From Volvariella volvacea V23 (lineage: Eukaryota; Basidiomycota; Agaricomycetes; Agaricales; Pluteaceae): a stretch of 64,000 nucleotides of DNA. The stretch is taken from the NCBI GenBank assembly GCA_000349905.1, contig KB722741.1, positions 265,587 to 329,586 on the forward strand. The letters are read 5' to 3'. A program made the position numbers and the translations under genes. The notes beneath the pieces are model-generated. The model had not been told where the DNA came from. It made no database searches and was given only the letters and a program-made list of their open reading frames with translations. Position 1 is the stretch's first letter; each line of letters opens with the position of its first letter. Shown here in pieces: positions 22,382 through 33,952 of this stretch.

Positions 22382-24553
22382 TCAATATGTCGTTGAATCT
22401 TGTAATCTCCAACGCGATAGTGGACCCCACCACCACACTGATCGTGGTCTTGCTTGGTCTTGCTGCTGTTGCTGCTGTCGTTGCTGTCGACGTGGTCGTG
22501 ACTGGGGTGGTTGGTCGTGGCGTTGACGATATCTCTCTGCGTCACTTGATGCCTCCTTCTCTTGTGCGACAATGTCGTCCTCAATGCGGTCATCATCAGT
22601 CACAGCCTGCTCTACATCGGTTCCCGCCCTTTCCCCACGCCTTCGACTGGTCGGAGAACGTCCTCGAGGACGTGCACCATCATCAGAAACGATGGTCTCG
22701 TCATCACTTCCAATCCCATTACCATGCTGTTCTCTTCTCCGCCTTCTCCAACCTTCTTGGTCATACTGCTGTTGCTGCTGGGAATGCACGTCCGCCTCAG
22801 GAACTCCATTCCCATTTTCATGGAACGACTGTCTATCCACGGAATTAGGTGAACCTATCTGGGCCTGGCGTTGTTGGTATTGCTGTTGCCGTAGGTAGCG
22901 TTGTCGTGCATGTAACAATCTATCCTCCCGTGAGAGTCTCCACCCAAAGCTGCCGAGACCCCACCCTGAACTTGGGACATCAGTGATATCTGGCCGGTTC
23001 AATTCTCGGATGCGCTCAACACGCTCAACAGCTTGTTGACGAGCTGCTGCTGCATGAGCTCTCCGCAGGGAGTGGTACCATCTGTGAACGGCGTCCGGAA
23101 GGAAGCTGGGTAGGGTACTCAAGGTTCCAACAGTGGAGATGGAAGCGGCAGATGCGGCGTGCGGATGGGTATGGCGGGTATGCGGAGCGTCTGGGGAAGA
23201 GGGCGGCGTTCTCTCCCGCTCTCTTCGACTATGGGGAGAGCCAACGTCAGGGTCATCCCCACTCATAACATTGTCGTCCGAATGTTCTCTTGTGGTTCGT
23301 CGTTCACGTTGTGCATCTCCGTCCCGGTGGTATAATGCCCCAGCAACGTCTCTCCAGACCTTCCTCGCTTTCTTCTGCCTTTCCATTCTCTTTTCTCGGG
23401 CTGCTCGCTTCTTGGTTTCTCGTTTGGCCTCTCTCCGCATCTTTTCTTCCACATCAACCTCGTTACTCAACCCACTGCCACTGCCAGCGCCAACCCACCA
23501 CCACCAACCCAGGAAACTTTGCCATAGGATAACAGCCCACATCAAACCAGGGAGCCAGACATACTCCTCCTCTCTAGGAACGTAAAGGAAATTCAAGGCC
23601 GTGCTGACTACAGCCAAAGTCAAGGCCGCACATCCAAATGCGGCTGTGCCTCCATCCGTTCGCCAGGCCTGTTTGCGATTGACGAGGAAGCCCCATATAA
23701 ATAGCGCAACAGTGAAAAGGAGCGAAAGTGTTGCATTGCAGACATTCCGAACAGCAGAAGCTATTTCAATGACGGCGTTGCTGCCTTGGATAGGAAGGAG
23801 TTGCATTATTGCGGCTACTACTGCCATTGGGCCTGTGAGGGGTAAGAGAGGTGATTATGGGAAAGCAATCTATATTAAGAACTGGTCACGCACCTAGTAA
23901 GGCAAAGATAAGTCTTTTTTCTAGTTTCGATGGATATAGGAGGGTCAAAAATTGAATATGGGTAATCTCAAGGGGGTATTAGCATGGGTGAAAGAGCCGT
24001 GGTAAGAGACACATACCTGGATTAGTCCGGAAGTTGAAGCGTTCATCACCAACCATGTTGCCCTCTCGGCTACCGTCCAAGTATTATCGTCAGCGCTCTC
24101 TGAGTCGAGCAGCGGCGGAACGTTGACTGCTATATAGCTAAGCATGTATGGCCAGCTCTCGCTCTCCGCAGATGCTGCAGATAGCACGACATGGATGGTG
24201 GCAATCAAGGATATTAGGAGAGTTGTAACGCCCGAGAGCTGGAGGACATAGTTGACAGGAGCCAGCGGCCAGTGGTATTGAGCCGTGAAAACGAGGTGGA
24301 TGAATAGGACTGCGACGAGTGTGAGGACGACTCCAGTGACTAGAATCTGAACAGGCAGGGATCGAGCAAAAGCTGGACGGAATTGCAGGTATGGATCATC
24401 GCTTCATGGTCAGAAGTACATTAGTGTGCGTCACTAGTGCCTCATAACGGAGTCTTACTCTAAGCCGTCACCGTTGATATCAGACTGGCTTCGTACGAAT
24501 GCAACCAAGATAGAAAAGAGGATAGCTCTCAGCCAGATGGATACCCTGGACAT
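22382..24553 (-). CDS. Seven-transmembrane protein with signal peptide and long charged polyQ tail
   Basis: Four exons (24553-24459, 24401-24017, 23966-23894, 23832-22382), GT-AG introns, 667 residues. A signal peptide (MSRVSIWLRAILFSILVAFVRS) is followed by a short Asp-rich loop (DINGDGLDDDP). Seven hydrophobic segments follow: ILVTGVVLTLVAVLFIHLVF, LSGVTTLLISLIATIHVVL, a segment near WLVMNASTSGLIQ, RLIFALLGPMAVVAAIM, ATLSLLFTVALFIWGFLV, AFGCAALTLAVVSTALNF and WLPGLMWAVILWQSFLGWWWW. The last 330 residues are hydrophilic: a Lys/Arg-rich helix, Ser/Arg regions, RQQQYQQRQ and two glutamine runs near the end. The layout resembles a receptor or sensor with an extracellular N-terminus and a cytosolic tail. 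I do not recognise the family. Homologues are probably confined to Agaricomycetes (inference). It shares an 874-bp divergent promoter with the SUR7-like gene. Confidence 0.8.
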
Positions 24554-25427
24554 GGCCGAGGTAAGCGGATAGATGGAGTAGCAGGGCGAGGGGACTGCAT
24601 TGTTTGGCTGCACCTTCAGCAAACAAACTCGGCTCTTACCAATCCCACGACGAGAATAGCTCATCGGGTCCTTTCTCAGCGCACCGCTTTGCTGTCAGAA
24701 TCCTGCTCCATATGTCGCCTGAGCCTGCCTGACCGCTAGCGCAAGCCCAGGGAAGCCTTGTGCTGGGTCCAGAAGCGACAAGTACCAATAATAGCTTGCA
24801 CGTGCGCCTGACCATGCCAGTGGTCAAACTGGGATCCTTGTGATGATTGATGCCAGAGTTCAGTGCTCAGGCGACCAGAAAGACCCGACCAGAAAGACCC
24901 AATCGTCCTCCGCATGCCCTTCGACTTGCCCCGCATAGGCAGCACTGTTTGGCTGAAGCCACTGATCCAAACAACTGAATTGGGAAACCAAGTCGAACAC
25001 TCCGTCGGTGCTTCGTCTTCAGCTGCACTCCACCACAGTGGACTTCTCGCTTCGGCGCATTTCACGTACACCCCGAACAGGCTCCACAGTACTCATATAT
25101 CTGGCGATCGGTGTGGACATCACCAAGAGGAACGGCCATGACCCCACCCACCCACCTAGCTGATTCCCCGCGCTGCACATAGTCTCTCTCGACTGCTTCA
25201 CGCCATCCAAGTCGGACGAGGAGCACGCTAATCCTCGATGAATGGAGCAGCCTGTGTAGGATTCTCGATCACGGCATCTTCCGTTTACATATTTGCAGAC
25301 CGGTTTACTAAATGCCGTCTTGGCAACCCTTAATGGCCTCCTGAGCGCCAGTGCGGCGCGTTTGAGCTTCATTTCCTTCATTTTCTTCACCCTCTTGCAT
25401 ACACATTCACTTTTCGTCTGGTTGAAC
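24554..25427. promoter_or_regulatory. Divergent intergenic promoter region
   Basis: Separates the start codons of the seven-helix protein (minus) and the SUR7-like protein (plus), so it must contain both promoters. A perfect 14-base tandem repeat, accagaaagacccg, occurs near 24876-24900. Other open frames here are incidental. Confidence 0.5.
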
Positions 25428-26269
25428 ATGTTTTCGAAGCTCAAGCCCCATCATCGCCCGCTCGCTCGCCATCGCGTGGTCTCCGTGCTTGCCTTCCTTC
25501 TCCTTCTGTTCGCATTTATACTTCTACTGCTTGTTGCAGTCTCCTTGCCTCTCGTCAAACCCGTCTACCTTCTCAGCTTGGAATCAACAGCCACAGGTCA
25601 ACCACTCACGAGCATAGCGACGGAGCTGAGATTCGGTGTATGGGGGGTATGTGCGAGTAGGCAAGTCAACGGTGAACCCCTGTGCATTTTTTAACCCTGC
25701 TAATTGGTTATACGCAGTGCCCTGAGGGAGGCCACCTTGTTACGCAACCCTGGCGTTTGCTTTGGACCTCGACTGGGATATGATGTACCCCTTGACATCG
25801 CAGCTCTTGTGGGCATATCTCCTGCTCTTCTTAACATCATCCAGCACACGTTGCTCGTCATCCTTGTGCTTCATCCCGTATCTGCAGGGTTTTCTTTCCT
25901 CGGTTTCCTTGCTTCGCTCTTCCTAGGCTCGCACGCACTCGCAATCATCAACCTTATCATCTCCATTATCACGGCTATTCTGACAAGTATCGTCTTTTCC
26001 ATCGATCTTGCCCTGGTCCTGGTCGCTCGTTCACAAATCAAGGACATTGACACTTTCCACTTCGCTGTGGAGTTTGGAACTGGTGTTTGGATGGTGATGG
26101 CTGCTATGATTTTGACCTGGCTGGCTGTCATTACATTATCCGCCAGAGCATGCTACTGCTGTGGTGTGAGGAAGTAAGTCGGCTTAGGATGATGTCTTCT
26201 TGTTGCTCATTCTCTTCTTCCAGGTATGAAATATGTGACGAAAAACATCACGACAATGACGACCTATAA
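25428..26269 (+). CDS. SUR7/PalI (Rim9)-family four-helix plasma membrane protein
   Basis: Three exons, 25428-25660, 25718-26173 and 26224-26269, code 244 residues. A basic N-terminus leads into helix 1 (LAFLLLLFAFILLLL). An extracellular loop follows with the claudin-like RFGVWGVC motif and a second Cys (GVCFGPRLGY). Then come helices 2-4 (NIIQHTLLVILVLHP; ALAIINLIISIITAIL; VWMVMAAMILTWLAVI), a CYCC palmitoylation-type motif and an acidic HHDNDDL tail. The family includes eisosome protein Sur7 and the ambient-pH sensors PalI/Rim9. The sequence does not decide between them. The first intron begins gcaagt. Only with this GC donor does the frame continue from VCAS into the second exon, and the donor context ag|gcaagt is the textbook GC consensus. 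Confidence 0.88.
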
Positions 26270-26568
26270 CGATTACATTATCTTTTGCTTGTAATTTATA
26301 CCACTCACGAATAACGATATTACGACTCTTACGACGCATTCACCTCTTGAGTCCTTGGTGGAATTTTATTTAGAACTGGTGCGTCATGAGAGTTGTTTGT
26401 ATCTGGATTGACAAGGTATCAGTCAGCCTCGTCAGCATTATCAAAGATACCTATCCGTATTGTGTTTGCAATCGACTGATCAGCGCAGAGCTCTCAAACT
26501 ATCAGCCACCTTGCTCTGATTGCCTCGACGTAGCCCCCAAGGCTACCTTGGAGCATTCTCGGGCTTTC

Positions 26569-29500
26569 ATGTCTTCACTCCTCTCAATTATTTGTCAAGC
26601 TTTCCTTTCCTTCTGGTCATGCGTCGTCCAAGTTGTTACCCATTCATTTCGACCGCATCCTACCAATCAAGCTCGGAGTCGAGAAAGTTCACAACCTCAA
26701 TTCGTTCCAAGAGAATATGCTTCTGCTTCCACTTGTCCCGTGCTTCCGCCTATTCCAATTGTGTCAATATCTGCTCCTTTGCCCTCTCCTGTTGCTAGTT
26801 CGGTCGTATTTCCGAATACACCGCCGCAAAATTCTAATATTTCTGAACTTGGTTCTTCTGGTAAGCCACCACCCCCTCCCGCGTCCCTGTGTAGATAAAC
26901 TGACAGGTTCTCCTTTATTTTTGCGTAGATTTGCAAGATCACATACCACTTACTCCTAATCCACCGGAGGCTGCGCACGCCCGACACTCAAGGTCGCCTC
27001 CTCAACATTTTGGTGATTTCTTATACTACGAAGAAATATCACCCACTGCGACATCAACACCAAAATTGTTACCATCGGTATCACATTCTCAGTCGTATAC
27101 AGGCTCAATCCACAGAAATTACAGGCATAGGAACCGAAGGAAGGTACACGATCTAGGACTACCACCCCCAGTACCCCTTCCCCACCTGCCGACGGCAGCT
27201 GCAGCATCTTCAAGTGTCCCTACCTCGGTAGCCGCACCTCCACCTGGACATACCATAGATCACGGTTCCAAGCCCTCAACTTTGGCTGCTGAGCACCCTT
27301 CAACCATTGCGTCGACATCATCCCCCTCTCTATATCCTCCAACTCCATCCTTTAAATTCTCGCCACAAGCGTGCTCTTCACCTCCTTTCCAACCCGCGGG
27401 GCATTCTTCACTCCCGCTCGTACCAGATCAGCACGTTCCCGTCCTAGGTTGCGTGATGCTGTATGACGCCCCAGCTATCGCATCCCAAGAGCCTAATGCT
27501 CTATCAAACCCCGAGAGAGCTATGGCGGAGTCGTCATGTCCCAATCCTATCATGATAGACGAGGTACTGGAAGGACACGAGGTCACGGTGCAAGTGCCCA
27601 TACCGATCCCATCAGAATTGGCCGCTACAATCCCCATGTCGCCGGCCCCCACGTCTGCCTCGCTCTCCACAGTCACGGAGTCGGAGGGACGTACGGCACC
27701 TGATCTAATGCTTGATAAAAGCACCGCAGGTGAAGGAGCTCCAGGGATACCCAGCGCGAACTCGACTATGGAGGAGAAAGAGACCGAAGATGGGCACTGG
27801 GATGAATTTGGCCAATGGCAGTGTGGGTTCTATTTATCGCCTATGGAGGTGTATAACCCTCGATGCCATTATGCGAAGAGGTCCAAGATCCTAGATTCCG
27901 ACGACGAGTGCGATTGGTTCGAGGGAGGTGATGCTGGATCAAGTTCTGGGTTGAGTGGTGTGGATGCTAGGAGGAACGGCAACCCGGAATATAAAGAGGT
28001 TGTGAGAGTTGCAGATTTGTCTTCGGATGATGATGACGACGAAGATCGGGGGGAGGATGGATATTCGAGAGACAGTGAATGTGGATCTGATGCTGAAAGC
28101 GCGGATGGTTCGAGGAGACGTAGCGGGTCTCGTGCGGGCAGAAGGGAGTTGAGTCCGGATTCGTTCTTTGCAAGTGTTCGATATGGTGTAGTGTTCGATC
28201 GTGAGAGATTTGGGTTGAGGGGGAATGGCGATGAAGGCGGGAGCAGGAGAAGGAAAAGGGTCGATTTGAGCACGATAATGAGCAAGCTAGATTTCGACAA
28301 CGACGATGACGATGAAGAGGACGACGAAGGGAGTGTGAGTTTAAGTGATGTTGATGGCGTAATTTTCGACAGCGACGAGGTGGAGGGTAATGCATCAGAC
28401 GCAGTTGGGAATAAGGAGATTATTGAGAAGCCGGACGAGGGCAAGGCAAAGGAGACGCAAACACAAGAAGACTGCACGCGGAGCTCAATTGTGTCGACTC
28501 AAAGTGACGCAGGGAGTGACGAGTCCATCTATCCTCCCTCGAATGAGGCTGTCTCCAACGAATCAATATCCTCCGACAAGGGGTCCAGCTTCTACTGGTC
28601 GAGGTCAGAGGACGATTTCCCGGCTAAAATCGGAAATAGCGAAGCGGATCGCAATCATCATGATACGCAATTACTGCACGGAAATGCAGGAAATGCAGGA
28701 AATAATAGGTATACTAACTTTTGTCGCCTTTCTATTTTGAACCTTATTGATGACCCTTAATTTCGTTTAGTATACCCTTAGACAGTCAGCTCTTAGCGCC
28801 ACATAAATCGCCAGCATTCAAGTCCACCGATAATATAACTGCATGTTCGAGTCCACTATCACGCTCACAAGACAACAATACCGACACAAGCACTAATGCC
28901 CCAAATGATGATACCCCGAGTTCGAGCGCATATAGTCAGTTGCAATCGCAATCGCCCCATACCCCTGTCAAGCAAATCGGAAATGCAAGCAGAAGTAATG
29001 ATATCAACGTTACATCCACACCCACACTAAAGCGAAAGTTTTTAAACGAATCACTGCAAACTCCAACTCCTCGTGCTAATCTCAACCTCAAATCGCATTT
29101 TATATACAACTCATACCCAACATTCAACTATCGCGGCTATCGTCTCAGAGAAGGAAGTATCGACTTTGAAGAATTGCTGTCTAGGATTCGCCCATCTAAA
29201 AGTGAGACTCGGATAACGTTCAATTCGGTCAAAGCAGAATCAAAAGTCAGTATAGTGCAAATGGAGGGGGCGCATGCGAAGGCGGAGATGGCGGCAGTCA
29301 TCGTCAGCAATGGCTTCGAAGATGGAAAAATTGTTTCAAGCATAGAAGGTGTGGGTATTGCCACTCCAGGACGAGTAGGATACGAAGCTCTCAATTCCCA
29401 GGCCGAACCAGGAAATCGGACTTTTGCACCGTTCCTGGCTTCACCCAAGCCTTCACCAGCATCTTCATCCCCATTGTCCCCGATTTACCGGTCACACCTC

Positions 29501-31522
29501 TCGTCCACGACCCAGGAAAGTCTTGTGTTGCCAACTCCAGTGTTGGTCAACGGAATGGAGAAAGGCGAAGCTAATGCCCAACTTTCACGAGATCAAGGGC
29601 TAGATTTGAGGACAAGGAAAATAGCAAGCAGGAGACTAGGGGGTATTATAGTTGAACAGGATGAAGAGTTGGACGCAGGAATTATGAAACTCTGGTCTGT
29701 TTCAGACCCTGGCTTGTTGGTTCATGGGCTGGAAGAGCCTGTACGGTCGGTAAACGGAGCCGACAATTCCTATGGGGAAGACGAGGACTTATTTTCAGTT
29801 GGCTCTAAGATAATGTGCTCTGATGTACAAGATCGCGCAAGCTGGGCGTCGACCTACGCAGACTCAAGCTCAGACGCCGAGGGCGCATCGAGTCCAACTT
29901 CATCACCTGTAACCCCCCTCCACGAATGTTCTAATGCATCCCCTTCTCCGTCCAAGACCGAGGACGAATACCATCCTCTGCGTTCGGCCTGGTCCGAGTC
30001 AAGTACCGAAGCAAGTCCTAATATAAAGTCACCCTCAAGCTTCGGCGCTTCTTTCACAAATTCGGGGAAGGCCCTTAACTGGTTTCGGCGTGGCGGCCGT
30101 TCTGCCTCTGCTTTCCAGCTCACAGGAAAGCAGACTAGTGAAGAGAGAAAGTCCTACCACTGGCACAAGGCGCTCCCCACTCACCTCAAGAATAAACAGA
30201 GTTCAATGCCAAGCTTCAGTCTTGTCGATAAATTGTTCTTGTCCCCCCCGGCCGAGAGAAGTGGGTCATCTTCTGGAACGAACATACTGAACACGCTCGT
30301 CTTCAAGAAATTAAGGTTGACTGAGGAGGTTCGCGTTGAGGAGGGTAGTGCGGGAGAAAGTGCGAATTGGAGCAATTCGGGGGACCACTGCGCACTCAAA
30401 CTGATGGACGAGGTATTGGATATATCCCACGAGAGCAATCATGCGGTCGAGGATATTCAAGACAATACCAATTTGAACCATTCATCATTAATACATTCGT
30501 CCGCTTCCTGTTCATCGGTTGATTCATTCGAAGGCACTTCATTCTCGCCAGTAATACCCGTACAGCAGGGGAACAGTCACAGGCTCTCTCCAGTTCGTCC
30601 ACTGCGGATAGTAAAGCGTCAAAGGAGCCCATTAGGCCTTGACAGACGATCAGCCCCAAAGTCGGAATCTGTCCAAGAAGCCTACAATAAGCTGGATTCG
30701 GCCGAATTAGAGGCAGACAATTTCGATGAAGATGACCTAGAGACTAGTTTAGTCTCTCCATTGGACGCGCTTGCCGCGGATATCAGACGCCAGAGTGCCA
30801 GTTTAGAGCACTTTGAAGACTTACACCAATCTCTCGCTCAGCATCCATGCCCCGCGAGGAAGGACATTTTGAATGGATTTCAGGGCGTCAAAAGGGTAGG
30901 AGTAGGCGCAAGCGACTCCTTTTCACCTCCTGGACTTATGCAGCCTAATTCTATTACCCGAAACCCTGCTGTGGATGAGCCTTGTTCCCCTCTGTACGGG
31001 TTAGCATACGACGAGTCTGATCCCGAATTATTGGTACACCCTCATCACGAGGGAGGGGATTCGCATCCGAATGCCTCGAGGTTAACAAGTATTCTTGTTA
31101 GCTCTCATTACGGTGCTTCATTCGGAGATCTTCGCATAGTACCGACCGCACCTACGTCCACTATCCAGATTTCGCGGATCGACCCATCTTCAGAGCTCAC
31201 CTCAGCTATTCCCGTGACTGACACTACCACACTGAAGCGTGCTTCAATCTTAGTAGAAAGAGAGCAGAGACGCTCAAAAGCTGTTGATGACATATTAGCT
31301 CTCCTGGATTCTCCCAACGATATGTGTGCCATCACATCTTCTACAAGAAATTCGAATAGGCGTTCCACCAATGTTGCAGAGGCCAAGGATAATCGCTCGT
31401 CCTCCAGAGCATCTGGTGGAAGTTGGTCGGTTGCAAGTACGACACAATCGATAGATGAGCTTGTGGTAGATGAGGACGTACCATTATCCCAGTTGAAGGC
31501 GAGAGGGTGTTATGCTATCTGA
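26569..31522 (+). CDS. Very large Ser-rich, acidic protein of unknown function
   Basis: Three exons (26569-26860, 26929-28708, 28771-31522) with clean GT-AG introns give 1,607 residues in one frame. The N-terminus is hydrophobic for about 20 residues (SLLSIICQAFLSFWSCVVQVV) and could be a membrane anchor or signal anchor. Then come Pro/Ser/Thr-rich stretches, acidic runs (LSSDDDDDEDRGED near residue 460; DFDNDDDDEEDDEG near 555) and a long Ser-rich part with mostly hydrophilic character. Segments such as DGHWDEFGQWQCGF and SKILDSDDECDWFEGG, and near the C-terminus STLKRASILVEREQRRSKAVDDILALLDSP, look conserved enough to be functional. I recognise no domain. An in-frame ATG at 26386 would add 61 residues. 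It is most likely an intrinsically disordered regulator (inference). Confidence 0.72.
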
Positions 31523-32114
31523 TTGAAAAGCTCGAGGTGGTTTTTTCCGGTAAAGTTTGTGGCTTCTTCGTGTACTTGCGGACAAATCCACTTGATTAAC
31601 GTTGTAGATCTACTGATGTGGAATATTTCCAACTTTTCTGTCGTGCAGTGTTTCGAACGGTCCATGTATGCCTTGTAATTGCTGTATATTTAGCCTCTCA
31701 CACCATCTTTTCTTCGGCATGTAGGATCATTAAGTGCGGTCCTCGTCAAAGCGCGACATAGTGTTCAGGCCAAAGGCCAATTAATTTTGTCTGCTTAGTA
31801 CCCAGTCTAAAATTCGTAACCTTGGACTCTGGTAGTAGGCAATCTCACATCACTAGTATCCAGCAAAATATGTTACCAACGTGGGTGGTAATCGAACTCA
31901 GGCATCAAGTATCTAGAGCTTGAGCTTAGTCAGAGGTATGGAGGGCTTTTTCAGACAAAAACCCTTGGTGACGAAGCTGAATCCTGCTGGATCTGCACCA
32001 GGAAAAACCCGAATTCCTAATTCCGCTAAGTTTGGCATAGTTTGTAATATCTGAACATAACCGTAATACAAGTCCAATAATATTGAGCTCCTCATTCGCA
32101 GCGATAGTAGTACA
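31523..32114. other. Intergenic region, 3' of the large Ser-rich gene
   Basis: Likely 3' untranslated region followed by non-coding sequence. A stretch near 31880 resembles a tRNA B box but has no A box or cloverleaf. Nothing else seen. Confidence 0.45.
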
Positions 32115-32947
32115 GATTGATGAACAGTACATCAAAATATATTTCGATGAACATACGAGCTGGTATATGGGTTTACATAAAAGCTTTTATATTGTTTGAG
32201 CAATTGCTCGAAGTCCATATTCCATTGGTGCACAATCCTAGTATTGGTGGAACGGGACACCTTGTACAACCCATGATCTGGGTTAGGCAGAGAATGGTGT
32301 GAACCACTCAACGTATGCCAGGTGCTGAGGGACCTTGACTCCAGATAGATTTCGGAACTGAGAAAATAACCTGCACTTGGGCGACATAGAAGTCTACCAC
32401 AAGTGTTAGTTGTAGATTATAACAGGAAGCATGACAAGCGGCTTACCTTGAATGCAAAAAGATGCTGGCTCTAAAACATTACTGGAATGAGTCATTTCTT
32501 TTGGTTGAACTGATTGGGCTGTGCATAGACTGAGTTGTCAGTTGAGTTTTTCTGTGTAAAGGAGTTGGTCTTGATCATTTTGATGTGATGTCAGACAGGA
32601 AAGAACAGGGTGGGGAAGTAGAAGTCCACTATCATGTTTTCAAGTTGGGTACATGAGATTGTTGGGTGGTTGAGTAAAGCAAGATAATGAGAAAGAGCCG
32701 GAATAAAGTGGAGGGCACCATAGTCAGATGCAAGCTTGTGTGAGGAGACAGAAGCAAGAGACGGATGCTTAGACATTTTGAGTCTCCAAGAAGTAGACAG
32801 AGTTAGTGGACCCCAATCATGGGGCATGAGACATGATGCATTACCTCCTTCCAATAAATCTGAGACATGTCTCGAAACTCTTGTGTCTATGAAAAAGCCT
32901 CCAGTTGATATATCATTCATGTGCTGACACTTTTTTGTGATGGTCAA
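32115..32947 (-). mobile_element. Degraded Plavaka-like (CACTA-type) transposon ORF, C-terminal part
   Basis: On the minus strand, 32947-32591 reads ...MPHDWGPLTLSTSW, SDYGALHFIPALSHYLAL, and QLENMIVDFYFPTLFFPV. After a break come VAQVQVIFSVPKS, HLAYVEWFTPFS, and (in another frame) PNPDHGLYKVSRSTNTRIVHQ. The order and the 'AYVEWFTPF ... P-HG-YKVSR' ending fit the C-terminus of the large ORF of basidiomycete Plavaka elements. Stops and frameshifts separate the pieces. No terminal repeats were found. The family assignment rests on memory of the motif and needs a search. Confidence 0.6.
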
Positions 32948-33952
32948 GCCAGTGCACGTGTGTCATTTGAGGAATTTCGTCTTTGCAGTTCGTTGAGTCA
33001 AAAGCATCCTTCGCCATGTTGATATGAAGACGCTCAGTGTACTCGGCACTAAAGTTGTCTGCTGGACCAAAGAGAGCAATTGAGAAGATTTTTAATTTGT
33101 TAAAAGAAATCTGGCCGGGGCCTATGACGAAACTTTCAAAACTGTGGATTTATCTGGTCAAATCCCCCACTGCGAATGCACTATGTTGGTGTATCGTGCA
33201 TCCCATCCAGAATCTTGTCCCTACCCCTTTGTCAGTCTCTCCACCACCTCTCCACCACAGCTTGCAGGCCGTGTGATCTCTACTTCAAAGTATATCATGA
33301 AAGGATTAAAACGGATACCACATCGAGAGTGCAATTGACACATATTGCATGGGGTACAGCATACTACCCAATGTGGGTAAGGCCAAAAGGACTTCCTGAC
33401 GAGCATAACGCCGAAATTGCCGACCACCTAACTTGTATGTTCAAGGTGCTACTTCACTTATGCTTTATCAATATTCGGATCCGGTTAAGTGAACTCGACG
33501 ATACAAATAATTCTTGACATAACGGAGACAAAGGGCCCTTGTAAGCACGAATAGTTGGGCGCTTTGGCTATTGCTAATCTAGATGATCAGACAGTGCATA
33601 TATTAAATCGAAGGGTTCACGAATAGCATGTACAACCTAGGGGGATTGTGTATTGGATATATTATCTTACCTTATGGTATAGATAGCATCAACCAAATGA
33701 ATTGCATTCCTTATGATATCCGACAGACCCAAACGCCGTGTTTTGCGGCGCCTTAACAAAGGCAAAGCATGCGAACGCTATGGGTTACAATTCCCGCCTC
33801 GTTCGCTTACTCTTGTGGGAACGAAATCGTTGGCATTGAGCTCACAGTGAGTGATACAAGAGAGGGATGACAAAACTTGGTGATGTGAGCTTAGTCTACA
33901 AACAATGATACGTGGATTGAATAGTGCAAGGTACACATTAGCTAAAGATGCT
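32948..33952. other. Gap between transposon relic and RPT6
   Basis: About 1 kb. Plus-strand frames at 33037-33517 overlap each other without any recognisable protein signature. They may belong to the same transposon debris or be chance. Confidence 0.4.

Noticed and set aside
31830..31920. tRNA-like signal (taatcgaactc on the plus strand)
   Set aside because: Only a B-box-like word is present. There is no A box and no cloverleaf stems.
33037..33517. Overlapping plus-strand frames between the transposon relic and RPT6
   Set aside because: Three frames overlap without one dominating, and no motif or splice chain supports a gene.
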